Under the pieces are notes generated by a model, which had not been told where the DNA came from, did no database searches, and saw only the letters and a program-made list of their open reading frames with translations. Of a DNA stretch of 64,000 nucleotides, positions 17,495-25,561 are shown in pieces. The position numbers and the translations under genes were made by a program. The DNA is from CAZPXZ01 sp965221505 (GTDB lineage: Bacteria > Pseudomonadota > Alphaproteobacteria > Rhodobacterales > CAZPXZ01): contig CBDCSI010000001.1 of NCBI GenBank assembly GCA_965221505.1, positions 1,736,001 to 1,800,000 on the forward strand, given 5' to 3'. The number at the start of each line of letters is the position of its first letter. The first letter of the stretch is position 1.

Positions 17495-18421
17495 ATGACG
17501 TCAGAATCCGCCTATCCGAGAGATCTCGTCGGCTACGGCCGCAGTCCGCCTGCTGCCGAATGGCCGGGCGACGCATGCGTTGCGGTGCAGATCGTGGTCA
17601 ATTACGAGGAGGGCGGCGAGCGCAACGTCCTGCATGGAGACGGCGAGTCGGAGGCGTTTCTCTCCGAGATCGTCGGTGCCGTTCCCTGGCCCGGACGCCG
17701 CCACATGAACATGGAATCGATCTACGAATACGGCTCCCGAGCCGGATTCTGGAGGCTCTGGCGGCTGCTCGGCGAGCGCGGGATTCCGATCACCGCGTTC
17801 GGCGTGGCGACGGCGCTGCAACGCAATCCCGAAGCCGTGGCGGCCATGCAGGAGAGCGGTTGGGAGATCGCTTGTCACGGGCTCAAATGGATCGAGCACG
17901 ACGGAATGGACGAGGCCGAAGAGCGGCGGCAGATCGAGGAAGCGATTCGCGTACATGCCTTCTGCACCGGCGAGCGACCCCGAGGGTGGTACACCGGGCG
18001 AACCTCCGAGCGAACGCTCGATCTCGTGGCCGAAGCGGGCGGATTCGCGTATTGCGCGGATTCCTACGCGGACGACCTTCCGTACTGGCGAACGAGCGAG
18101 TTCGGTCCTCAACTCATGGTGCCTTACACCCTGGACGCGAACGACATGCGCTTCGCGACCGCGCAGGGGTTCAACTCGGGCGATCAGTTCTTCGCCTATC
18201 TGCGCGACAGCTTCGACTTCCTGTACCGGGAAGGCGAAGCGGGGGCGCCGAAGATGATGTCCGTCGGACTGCATTGCAGGCTGGCGGGGCGCCCCGGCCG
18301 CGCCGCGGCGCTGGAGCGCTTTCTGGACCACGTATCGAATCGCCCGAGGGTCTGGGTCGCACGCCGGATCGACATTGCCGAACACTGGGCCGAGCGCCAT
18401 TCGCCAGGAGATCTCCCATGA
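17495..18421 (+). CDS. puuE: Allantoinase PuuE (polysaccharide deacetylase type)
   Basis: This 308-aa protein hydrolyses allantoin to allantoate. It is the cofactor-independent deacetylase-fold allantoinase, not the amidohydrolase type. Characteristic stretches are NYEEGGERNVLHGDGESE (about residues 36-53), RHMNMESIYEYGSRAG, CHGLKWIEH (about 128-136), and RGWYTGRTSERT. The frame is open far upstream; ATG at 17495, which has GGAG 6-8 bp before it, fits the family N-terminus (YPRDLVGYGR). It overlaps the allantoicase start by ATGA. Confidence 0.94.
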   Translation: MTSESAYPRDLVGYGRSPPAAEWPGDACVAVQIVVNYEEGGERNVLHGDGESEAFLSEIVGAVPWPGRRHMNMESIYEYGSRAGFWRLWRLLGERGIPITAFGVATALQRNPEAVAAMQESGWEIACHGLKWIEHDGMDEAEERRQIEEAIRVHAFCTGERPRGWYTGRTSERTLDLVAEAGGFAYCADSYADDLPYWRTSEFGPQLMVPYTLDANDMRFATAQGFNSGDQFFAYLRDSFDFLYREGEAGAPKMMSVGLHCRLAGRPGRAAALERFLDHVSNRPRVWVARRIDIAEHWAERHSPGDLP

Positions 18422-19443
18422 GCGCAACCGACTGGATCGAAGCGCCGCCCCACCCGGAAGCGGGGCGGCTGGAGCGGCAATGGGTCGATCTCGCGCAGCC
18501 GCGACTGGGAACTGAGGCGACGTTCGCGACCGACGAGTTCTTCGCGCCCCGGCAGCGCATGCTCGATCCGGGGCCGGCGCGATTCTACCCGGGGCTCTAC
18601 GACGACAACGGAAAGTGGATGGACGGATGGGAAAGCCGCCGCCGACGCGGGGGAGGACACGACTGGTGCGTGATTCGCTTGGGCCGCCGGGGCCGCATTC
18701 GGGCGCTCGACGTCGATACGTCGTTCTTCACGGGAAATTTTCCGCCCGAGGCGACAGTAGAAGTTTGCGACCTGGAAGACCTGCCCGACCCCTCGGGCGA
18801 GGGCGTCTCCTGGAACGCGCTGTTGCCGCGGAGCCGGCTGGACGGCGACAGCCACAACCTGTTCGAGGGCCTGGACGCGGGTTCGGCGACCTTTCTCCGC
18901 CTCCACATCCATCCCGACGGAGGGGTCGCTCGCCTCCGTGCCTACGGTACGGTCGAAGTCGACTGGCGCTCGATGCCGGCCGGCGAGGTCGACTTGGCCG
19001 CCACCGTAAACGGAGGTCGGGCCGTCGCCTGGAACGACGCGCATTACGGTTCTCCGTCCAACCTGCTCGCGCCTGGAGAGCCGGTCAACATGGGAGACGG
19101 GTGGGAGACCGCACGCCGTCGCGTGCCGGGCAACGACTGGGCGATCGTGCGCTTGGGTCACGCGGGAATTCTCGAGTCCGCGACGATCGGCACGAGGCGT
19201 TTCAAGGGAAACTATCCCGACCGCTGTTCGCTGCGAGGCGCCTTGCTGGGCGACGGGGGCGATCTCTCTTCCGGCGGGGACCCGGAGCTGTGGAGCGAAC
19301 TCCTCCCCGAAACCCGGCTCCGCCCGGACTCGCAGCTCGAAGCGCCTCTCGCCCGGATCGGACCGGTGGACCATGTGCGTCTGGACATCTATCCCGACGG
19401 GGGAATCAGCCGCTTGCGATTGCACGGACGGATCGTTCGTTGA
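18418..19443 (+). CDS. alc: Allantoicase
   Basis: This 341-aa protein hydrolyses allantoate to ureidoglycolate and urea. It consists of two similar beta-sandwich halves, which can be read from paired motifs: DDNGKWMDGWESRRRR..HDWCVIRLG in the first half and NMGDGWETARRR..NDWAIVRLG in the second. Each half is followed by F.GNFPPEA or FKGNYPDRC, then RLHIHPDGGVARLR or RLDIYPDGGISRLR. Length is normal. It is coupled to puuE by a 4-bp overlap and followed after 61 bp by allA. Confidence 0.95.
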   Translation: MSATDWIEAPPHPEAGRLERQWVDLAQPRLGTEATFATDEFFAPRQRMLDPGPARFYPGLYDDNGKWMDGWESRRRRGGGHDWCVIRLGRRGRIRALDVDTSFFTGNFPPEATVEVCDLEDLPDPSGEGVSWNALLPRSRLDGDSHNLFEGLDAGSATFLRLHIHPDGGVARLRAYGTVEVDWRSMPAGEVDLAATVNGGRAVAWNDAHYGSPSNLLAPGEPVNMGDGWETARRRVPGNDWAIVRLGHAGILESATIGTRRFKGNYPDRCSLRGALLGDGGDLSSGGDPELWSELLPETRLRPDSQLEAPLARIGPVDHVRLDIYPDGGISRLRLHGRIVR

Positions 19444-19504
19444 GCCGCCCGCCGCAGAAATACGGTCTGGCGCGGGCGCGTCCGGCCGTTTCCGTCCGCC
19501 GGCC

Positions 19505-20008
19505 ATGACGACCGCGCTCGCGATCCGGCCGATGGTCCCCTGCGACTTCGAGCCGTTTGGGGAGGTGTTCTCGCTGGAGGATTCCGAACGGAGATTCGAA
19601 ATCAACGACGGTCTGGCCACCCGCTGCTACGACATCGCGACGCTGGACCTGGGCGACTCCGTCGAACGCCCGGTTCTGAGCGTCTTCTTGACGCGCGCGA
19701 ACGCGAGCCGGTTCGAGATCGAGCTTCTGGAGCGTCATCCTCTCGGATCGCAGGCCTTCGTCCCGCTTCAACCCGTAGACTGGGTGGTGGTCGTGGCCCG
19801 GGAGCGAGTCGACGGCACGCCGGGAGAGCCGGCAGCGTTTCGGCCGCCGCCACGCCACGGGGTCAACATCGGACGAGGAGTGTGGCATTACCCGCTGATT
19901 ACCCGGACGGACTCCCGGTTTCTGGTCATCGACGGGGGCGTTCGGGACGACAACCTTGAGATTCATCGTTTTGCCGGTCGGAAATGGGAGCTGGAACTGC
20001 CGGACTGA
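19505..20008 (+). CDS. allA: Ureidoglycolate lyase
   Basis: This 167-aa AllA-family cupin-like enzyme splits ureidoglycolate to glyoxylate and urea, the last step of the route encoded here. Typical segments are FEPFGEVF near residue 16, ERHPLGSQAFVPL (about residues 77-89), and GVNIGRGVWHYPL (about 118-130), which carries the conserved His. ATG at 19505 is chosen over upstream in-frame starts because it gives the usual N-terminus (IRPMVPCDFEPFGEV). It is the last gene of the puuE-alc-allA run. Confidence 0.93.
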   Translation: MTTALAIRPMVPCDFEPFGEVFSLEDSERRFEINDGLATRCYDIATLDLGDSVERPVLSVFLTRANASRFEIELLERHPLGSQAFVPLQPVDWVVVVARERVDGTPGEPAAFRPPPRHGVNIGRGVWHYPLITRTDSRFLVIDGGVRDDNLEIHRFAGRKWELELPD

Positions 20009-20660
20009 TTCGCCTCCCGTAGACGCGCAAGGCGTTTGCGGGTCATGGCCGGGACCGGGTCGGGCTTCGTTTTCGCGACGTTCGAACGCGCGTCCGCTCC
20101 GACAACATCGGTGTGCGGGGTGCGGGGACCCGGTCCGGACTCCAGCGGTCGCGCGAATCGCGGACGTTGGGCGTTTCGCATGACGTGCGGGACCGTATCG
20201 ACGCCACCCGAATGGGCAGCGCTGCGACTCGTTCGGTCTGAACCGGCCCGCCTGTTCGTTAGGCTTTCGCAATGCCGACTCCCCCGGGCGCATCACCGTT
20301 GACGGTTCGGATTCGCCGCGACGAAATCGAGGCTCCGCGCGCGATTCGGGTGCGCGTTCAGGCGGATGCGAGCGTCATGCGGTCATACCCCGCGAAGAGC
20401 GCTCCGCTGCCGCAACCTGCGACCCGGCAAGCGCCGGCGCGGGCGCCTGTTCAGGAGGGGCGCGCCCGCATCGTCCCGGCGTTGCGGGAGCGAAGGCTTG
20501 CGCGAATCGATTGCGGCGCATATCGTTCCCGCCTGCCGCCGGACGTCCGCTCGGAACGTGGCAGGACGTCGCACGGCAGGCTTGTCGAAGCTTCTTGCGA
20601 TGCGATAGCGGGAAGCGCCTGCCTGGAGCCGGTCCCCCCAAGCCCGGGCGGTATCAGACG

Positions 20661-20826
20661 TCCGCTCCGCTTGCGGAGCGGAGCATGGAGGAGGAGCGTC
20701 ATGGCATCGATCGTCTCGCGATTCGTCTCGCGTGTCGGTTGCCGCCGCCGCCCACCATCCTGCCCGGCAGCCGGGCAAGACGCGGACTTCCGTTTCTCTT
20801 CCTCTTGATTCCTCCGTAGAGGAATC
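20661..20826. repeat. Cluster of three perfect inverted repeats
   Basis: Three hairpins are packed here. The first has 10-bp arms with a 2-nt loop (20661-20670 and 20673-20682). The second has 8-bp arms with a 1-nt centre (20761-20768 and 20770-20777). The third has 8-bp arms with loop CGTA (20807-20814 and 20819-20826). All arms match perfectly. The first ends 4 bp before a GGAGGAGGAG ribosome site and the last overlaps the stop codon of the short frame. This could be a REP/MITE-like unit, or a small gene with leader and trailer hairpins. Confidence 0.55.
20701..20808 (+). CDS. Possible 35-aa protein with strong ribosome site
   Basis: ATG at 20701 follows GGAGGAGGAG (20687-20696), one of the strongest ribosome sites in the window. 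The peptide (MASIVSRFVSRVGCRRR, then CPAAGQ and FSSS) is basic and Ser-rich and matches no family I know. The TGA stop overlaps a hairpin. The same frame stays open past the TGA for about 80 codons, so this could also be the front of a longer frame broken by a stop. Reality is uncertain. Confidence 0.3.
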   Translation: MASIVSRFVSRVGCRRRPPSCPAAGQDADFRFSSS

Positions 20827-21137
20827 GGGGGCCTCCCCGCATTCCCCATAGCAGCGATCGATTCGCTCGCCGGTGCGTGCGGGCGGGAACGGAGTTGCCC
20901 CAGGAACTGCGGAAAGGACGGAGACTTCCCGAAACTGCCGGGTTCGGCACGGGTAGCTTGTCCGTCGAGACCCGCACGTTCCCTCGCGCGTGAGACCGTC
21001 GACTCCGTTTCCCGGCCGATTCTCCGTCCCGACCCGCAAGACTTGCGAAATTGACGTGATCGTTCCCCTCGGCGGCGGGTCTCTGCTCCCAAGACCTGCC
21101 GCGCCAGCGGATCGACCCGACCGAGAGGATCGCCTCC

Positions 21138-22145
21138 TTGCCCGAGAAAATCTCCCTGCGAATCGACGCTCGCGTATCCCATCAGGCCTGGTTTACGGCG
21201 CTCATCCGGAATCCCGAGCGCGCCGACGACTTCCTTCGCCGTCACCTGCCTGCCGGCGTCGTGGCACAGCTGGCCGACTCGCTGCCGGAACGGCTGCCCA
21301 CAGGGCATTTGACCCCCGTCCTGGGCGAACGCGATTCCGATCACATGTTCCTCCTCAAATTGAAAGACGGGGTCGGTCCTTCCCATCTCGTCGTGATCCT
21401 CGAACACCAGTCCACGGTGGATCTGACCATGGCGCGGCGGACGTGCGTGTACGAGGCGTTGACAGCGCACGGCATGAAGGAGTGCGGCCTGCCGGAGGAT
21501 CTGCCGATCATCGTCGTGATCGCTTATCACGGCAGGAGGAATTGGACGGCCACGCTGAACCGCGAGAACATGAACCCGGCTAGGGGCGCGATCGCCAGGC
21601 TTCGGTCCACCCGACACCGGTACTATCTCTGCGACCTCTACCGGATGAGCGAGCGAAAGATGGCGGAGGATCCCGTGCTTCGGGCCGGTCTCTCGATGTC
21701 GACTTGCGCATTTCGGAAGTCCGTGACGGTCGAGGAAATCGCACGACTCCTGGAACCGTTCCCGTCCGGGAGCCAGTTGGAAGAGATGGCGTTGGCGTAT
21801 ATCATCCGGCTGCCCGCCAGTTTCGCGACGCTGGTCGAAGGGGTCAGAAGGGCGAAGTCACGCCGAGGAGTGGAGATCATGGAGAGCGTTTACGAGAGCT
21901 TGAGCCGGAAGATTGACTTGGGCCGGGAAGAGGGCCGGGCAGAGGGCCGGGCAGAGGAACGCGTTCGGACGATGCTCGTCATGCTGAAGGGCCGCTTCGG
22001 GGATCTTCCGGCGGCGGTCGTGTCCCAGCTGAAAGCGGCGACTCCCGAGCAGTTGGACGAGTGGGCGGCAGAACTCCTCCTCCCGGGACGTGCAGAGAGA
22101 CTGTTTCGGAATTGGGAAAGCAACGGCCGTTCCCCGGCTCACTGA
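21138..22145 (+). CDS. Rpn-family PD-(D/E)XK nuclease/transposase-like protein
   Basis: This 335-aa protein belongs to the Rpn (recombination-promoting nuclease, transposase_31) group. The N-terminal region (about residues 1-210) has the DDFLRRHLP start and the catalytic strand SHLVVILEHQST (about residues 89-100) with the ExQ motif of this nuclease class. IIVVIAYHG follows. The C-terminal part (about 215-335) has an EGR-repeat linker and a DUF4351-like end (MLKGRFGDLPAAVVSQL, TPEQLDEWAAELL). E. coli Rpn proteins cut DNA and act in anti-phage defence. The start is TTG at 21138 with GAGAGGA about 9 bp upstream. It interrupts the purine cluster. Confidence 0.82.
   Translation: MPEKISLRIDARVSHQAWFTALIRNPERADDFLRRHLPAGVVAQLADSLPERLPTGHLTPVLGERDSDHMFLLKLKDGVGPSHLVVILEHQSTVDLTMARRTCVYEALTAHGMKECGLPEDLPIIVVIAYHGRRNWTATLNRENMNPARGAIARLRSTRHRYYLCDLYRMSERKMAEDPVLRAGLSMSTCAFRKSVTVEEIARLLEPFPSGSQLEEMALAYIIRLPASFATLVEGVRRAKSRRGVEIMESVYESLSRKIDLGREEGRAEGRAEERVRTMLVMLKGRFGDLPAAVVSQLKAATPEQLDEWAAELLLPGRAERLFRNWESNGRSPAH
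21879..22145 (+). other. Candidate internal start within rpn (short C-terminal product)
   Basis: An in-frame ATG at 21879 is preceded by GAGGAG (21865-21870) with an 8-bp gap, which is ideal initiation spacing. Translation from it would give an 88-aa C-terminal protein (MESVYESLSRKIDL...). Intragenic C-terminal products that inhibit the full-length nuclease are known for E. coli Rpn proteins. The purine-rich site could also be chance, because it encodes R-R-G-V-E-I. Confidence 0.35.
21921..21956 (+). repeat. 12-bp tandem repeat, three copies, in the rpn linker
   Basis: The unit GGCCGGG(A/C)AGAG is repeated three times in frame, giving the G-R-E/A-E steps of the linker. The second and third copies are identical. 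Copy-number change would alter linker length by 4 residues without a frameshift. Confidence 0.85.
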
Positions 22146-22460
22146 TTCGTCATTGCGACTTCTCAGCCCCGCTCCCGTCCCGGCTTGAGGTTCCCGGCGT
22201 CGGAACCGCTTCTCGAGGAGGAGAGTACCCTTGCCGGCGCACGTTGACGTGGCGCAGTTCGGAATGCGGAATTGCGTTCCGTGAACTACGCCGAACGGAA
22301 ACGCGAGCGCCGGCGGCGGAGTTCGCGTGACGGGCGGGTCAGCGATCGGCTCGTATCGCGGCGAGACGAGACCTCCGCCGTCCAACGGACGATCGCGGGC
22401 TAGGATGAACGGATTGAGCCGCGCTGGCCCGATTCCGCAACAACAGCACTTTCGGACAAC
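22146..22460. other. Spacer between rpn and puuD
   Basis: No gene is recognised in these 315 bases. GAGGAGGAG near 22216 is not followed by a convincing frame. An imperfect dyad lies near 22261-22280. I found no clear promoter for puuD. Confidence 0.35.
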
Positions 22461-23657
22461 GTGGACATGACCTTCCTGCTTCCGATCCTTCAGGACTGGC
22501 TAAGCCTGCTCCTGCGCTGGGCGCATATCGTTGCGGGAATCGGTTGGATCGGATCGTCGTTCTATTTCATGTGGCTCGATTCGACCCTGCGGCGCCGCCA
22601 GAACATGAGCGACGCCATGGTCGGCGAAAACTGGACCGTGCACGGCGGCGGGTTCTATCACACGGTCAAGTACAAGAACGCTCCGGAGAGCATGCCGGCA
22701 GACCTTCACTGGTTTCGCCTGGAGAGCTATTTCACCTGGCTTACCGGCATGGCTCTCATGTGCGTCACCTACTACTGGAGCGCATCGAGCCTGCTGGTCG
22801 ACCCGGACATGGTTCCCTGGCATGGGGTGCTGCTCTCCGTTGCGGGCATCGTGGGCGGCTGGCTCTTCTACGACGCGCTCTGCCGTTCGAGACTTAGCGA
22901 ACGGCCGACCCAGCTCTTCGGGCTTCTGTTCCTGGTCATCGTCGCCGTATCCTGGCTCTACGATCTCGTCTACACCGGCCGGGGCGCGTTCCTCCAGACC
23001 GGCGCAATGATCGCGACGATCATGACCGGCAACGTGCTGCTGTTCATCATTCCGAAGCAGCGAATCGTGGTGGCGGACCTGAAGGCCAACCGGGTGCCGG
23101 ACCCGAGACACGGCCAGATGGCGAAGCTCCGATCCACCCATAACAACTATCTGACGCTGCCGGTCATCTTCCTGATGATTTCCAACCACTACCCGATGAC
23201 CTTCTCGGCGGACTGGAACTGGGCCATCGTCGCAGCGGTCCTGGTTCTCGGCGTAATCGTCCGAAACTGGTTCAATCGCTGGGAATCCGGCGAGAGCGGC
23301 GCCGGGGTCGCCTGGCAATGGCCAGCGGCTGCGGCGATCGCCGCTTCGCTGTTTCTCACCTCGGCGATCGCCGAACGGGGCCTCGGCACGGCCGACGCGG
23401 TTCCCGCTGACGTGGCTCTGGGAATCGTGCAGGCCCGGTGCGCGTCCTGTCACGCGGCACGCCCTACGGACGAGGCCCACTCCATACCCCCGGCCGACGT
23501 CGCGTTCGACAGCATCGAGGAAATCCGCTTGCATGCGCCCCGAATCCTCGCCCAAGCCGTGCGAAGTGACGCAATGCCCCCCTCGAACCTGACCGGGATC
23601 ACCGACGAGGAGCGGGCTCAGCTCGGCGCATGGATCGCCGCCGGCACGCCGGAGTAG
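22461..23657 (+). CDS. puuD: Membrane urate oxidase PuuD with C-terminal cytochrome c domain
   Basis: This 398-aa inner-membrane protein oxidises urate to 5-hydroxyisourate and passes electrons to a c-type haem, unlike the soluble oxygen-using uricase. There are about 8 hydrophobic helices, beginning WLSLLLRWAHIVAGIGWIGS; the family stretch NWTVHGGGFYHTVKY follows (about residues 57-71). The periplasmic tail (about 325-398) carries the haem site CASCH and the likely axial Met in AMPPSN. GTG at 22461 or ATG at 22467 could start it. It converges on uraH with a 1-bp gap, placing both in the urate pathway. Confidence 0.93.
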   Translation: MDMTFLLPILQDWLSLLLRWAHIVAGIGWIGSSFYFMWLDSTLRRRQNMSDAMVGENWTVHGGGFYHTVKYKNAPESMPADLHWFRLESYFTWLTGMALMCVTYYWSASSLLVDPDMVPWHGVLLSVAGIVGGWLFYDALCRSRLSERPTQLFGLLFLVIVAVSWLYDLVYTGRGAFLQTGAMIATIMTGNVLLFIIPKQRIVVADLKANRVPDPRHGQMAKLRSTHNNYLTLPVIFLMISNHYPMTFSADWNWAIVAAVLVLGVIVRNWFNRWESGESGAGVAWQWPAAAAIAASLFLTSAIAERGLGTADAVPADVALGIVQARCASCHAARPTDEAHSIPPADVAFDSIEEIRLHAPRILAQAVRSDAMPPSNLTGITDEERAQLGAWIAAGTPE

Positions 23658-23658
23658 C

Positions 23659-24024
23659 TCAGCTGCCGCGGTAGCTGGTATAGCCGTAGGGGGAGACCAG
23701 CAGGGGAACGTGATAGCGCTGTCCTGCCGCGATCATGAAGCGGACCGGGACCGTATCGAGGAATTGCCCGGCGTCGGCGACGGCTCCGCGGGACGCGAAA
23801 TACGCCCCGACATGAAACGTCAACTCGTAGCCGCCGGTCGGCAGTCCCTCGCTCCCGCCCGTCTCGAACGCATGCCGGCCGTCCGAATCGGTCTCGCCCC
23901 GTGCGACCGGTTCGTAGCGCGGCTCCCCTCCCGGTTTCGAGCGGATGCGGCGCAACTCGACGCGAACGCCGACCGCCGGCGTACCGGCGGAGGTGTCGAG
24001 AATATGGGTGCTCAAGCGCGCCAT
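23659..24024 (-). CDS. uraH: 5-hydroxyisourate hydrolase (transthyretin-like)
   Basis: This 121-aa protein hydrolyses 5-hydroxyisourate to OHCU. The N-terminal LSTHILDTSAGTPA, with the catalytic His, and the C-terminal tetrapeptide YRGS are diagnostic of the HIU hydrolase branch of the transthyretin family. The middle Arg is in ELRRIR. Length is normal, and no signal or peroxisomal tag is present. It lies convergent to puuD; its upstream neighbour in the same direction is the ArdC-like gene, only 30 bp away, so an original uraH promoter may have been displaced by the island. Confidence 0.96.
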   Translation of the reverse strand: MARLSTHILDTSAGTPAVGVRVELRRIRSKPGGEPRYEPVARGETDSDGRHAFETGGSEGLPTGGYELTFHVGAYFASRGAVADAGQFLDTVPVRFMIAAGQRYHVPLLVSPYGYTSYRGS

Positions 24025-24054
24025 GCGGTCATCCTATCGACCTCGGGATGCGAC

Positions 24055-25050
24055 TCAACCCTCGGTCGTGAAGCGAATCGCGCCGGGACCTGCGGCCCGG
24101 AAGGAAAGGGGCCGCCGCTCCCGCACCGGGTCGTGCGATGCGGCGCCGTTCGCGGCACGGTCCGTCGAAGATCGCGTCGCGCCGCCGCCGGAGAGAAGGA
24201 ACTCCGTCGCGCGGGTTGCGCAGCTCGCGGCCCGGAACAGCGCGCGGGAGTCGGCTCGGAGTACCGCCAGCCAATATGCGAGGTAGTCGCTGTGTCGGGC
24301 ACGCGGGCGTATGCCGAAACCGGCCGATAGATACGCGGCGCCGAGCTCCGCCACCAACTCCTCTTGAATGTACGCCGGATCGGAGACTTCGTGGCCGAAG
24401 GAACGGCGCAGTCTCGACGGATGCCCGGTCCAGTGAGTCAACTCGTGCAGCAGCGTTGCGCACCAGTCGTCGCTCTCCGGGAACCGGCCGACCGGCGGAA
24501 GTCCGATGAAGTCGCGCTGGTGGTCGTAGAACGCTTCGTTGCCGAAACAACGAACGCGAGCGCGATTCTTTCGCGCGAGCGCTTCCGCCGCTTCGCGACG
24601 CCGGTCGGGGGCCGCCTCGACCGGGGCCGGCCAGAGCCTCGCCGGCGCATCCCGAACCTGATCCAGATTGAAGACCGAGTAGGTCCGCATGTGGTAGCGC
24701 AGCTCCGCCTCGTGGGGCGCGATGAGTCCGGCCTCGATCCGCTCGCGTTCGGGCCGCGGCAGGTAGCGGTTCACGTATACGATTCGGGTTGCCCGCTCGT
24801 ATTTGCGGACGCCGCCGGCGGAGCGTTGCGCCTGATTGAAGGTCATCCAGCGGTTGGTGGCGAATCCTCGTTCGCAGGCGGAGTTCCAGAGAAGGAGTAC
24901 GTTGATTCCGGAGTATGCCCGCCCGGTCAGCGCGTTGCGGGCAGTCTCGATGACGGTTGCGTCGGTCCAGGGTCTTTCCCAGGGAAGGGATCCGGCTTCC
25001 ATCTCTTCGATGATTCGCCGGGTTACGTCTTCGTACAGGTTCTTGTTCAT
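24055..25050 (-). CDS. ArdC-like antirestriction protein with metallopeptidase domain
   Basis: This 331-aa protein has the ArdC layout. The N-terminal ssDNA-binding part includes LYEDVTRRIIEEMEAGSLPW, then YSGINVLLLW and RWMTFNQAQ (about residues 5-75). The C-terminal zinc-peptidase-like part has LLHELTHWTGHPSRL (HExxH; about 200-214) and the downstream Glu in QEELVAELGAAYL. ArdC proteins are carried by conjugative plasmids and protect incoming DNA from restriction. It is the anchor of the accessory island. The tail beyond residue 280 is Arg/Ala-rich and not conserved. Confidence 0.85.
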   Translation of the reverse strand: MNKNLYEDVTRRIIEEMEAGSLPWERPWTDATVIETARNALTGRAYSGINVLLLWNSACERGFATNRWMTFNQAQRSAGGVRKYERATRIVYVNRYLPRPERERIEAGLIAPHEAELRYHMRTYSVFNLDQVRDAPARLWPAPVEAAPDRRREAAEALARKNRARVRCFGNEAFYDHQRDFIGLPPVGRFPESDDWCATLLHELTHWTGHPSRLRRSFGHEVSDPAYIQEELVAELGAAYLSAGFGIRPRARHSDYLAYWLAVLRADSRALFRAASCATRATEFLLSGGGATRSSTDRAANGAASHDPVRERRPLSFRAAGPGAIRFTTEG

Positions 25051-25398
25051 GGCAGGCCTCTTTCGGGAAACGAATCGCGGTGGGAAGGCGCAGCAGGAAG
25101 GCGCTGCGCCCGACCGATGGTCGATCCGTCGTAAGAGGCGGCAGGAACCGGAGTCTCATAAAATACTCGACCAGTTCCTGTTTCGGCTTCGTCTGATAGG
25201 TTTCGGACCTGCGTTCGCAATCAGTTCGGTCCGTGTTCAAGTCGGAAGGAACTCTCGTGGAAATTTCGTAAACCGTTGATTTTACAGGGGTTTTTGCTAT
25301 TCTCGTATTACGAATCGGGGATGCCGAGACGCTCTCGTACCCGTCGACGCCGCGCATCCCGGCAATTGCACATGGCTCCACGACAGGGAGGAAATCCA
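25051..25398. other. Divergent intergenic region of the island
   Basis: This stretch separates the ArdC-like gene from the 47-aa gene and is clearly richer in A+T than its surroundings. It contains one good plus-strand promoter (25276-25303). A short near-palindrome (TCGTA at 25303-25307, TACGA at 25309-25313) at the expected start of transcription could be an operator. I could not define the ArdC promoter. Confidence 0.5.
25276..25303 (+). promoter_or_regulatory. Candidate sigma-70 promoter for the 47-aa gene
   Basis: TTGATT (25276-25281) and TATTCT (25298-25303) are separated by 16 bp in AT-rich sequence. The 47-aa gene begins 96 bp downstream. Confidence 0.5.
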
Positions 25399-25542
25399 AT
25401 GCGAAGGATACGTTTCTCCGGCTATTCCCGGCAGAAATTGATTCAGGCTGTCGCAAGACTGACGCCGAAGGCGCGTCTTGCGTTGTCCAACACGCTGCGG
25501 CAAATCGCGCACGGAACCGCCGGTCGGGCACAGGAACGCTAG
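25399..25542 (+). CDS. Small basic protein of the island (47 aa)
   Basis: ATG at 25399 follows a strong ribosome site (AGGGAGGAAA, about 6 bp upstream) and a candidate promoter. The 47-aa product is strongly basic, with a predicted helical stretch (YSRQKLIQAVARLTPKARLA), and could bind nucleic acid; I recognise no family. No signal peptide is present. It lies between the ArdC-like and TrbM-like genes. Its expression signals are better than those of most open frames of this size in the window. Confidence 0.55.
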   Translation: MRRIRFSGYSRQKLIQAVARLTPKARLALSNTLRQIAHGTAGRAQER

Positions 25543-25561
25543 CTTCCGTCGTTCGCACCGC

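Larger units (their letters stand above)
20009..21137. other. Long intergenic region with structured element
   Basis: This 1.1-kb spacer between allA and the Rpn-type gene contains no recognised conserved gene. It holds three perfect hairpins within 166 bp (20661-20826) around a 35-codon frame with a strong ribosome site, described separately. The rest, on both strands, shows only long open frames of the kind that GC-rich DNA produces. Confidence 0.5.
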
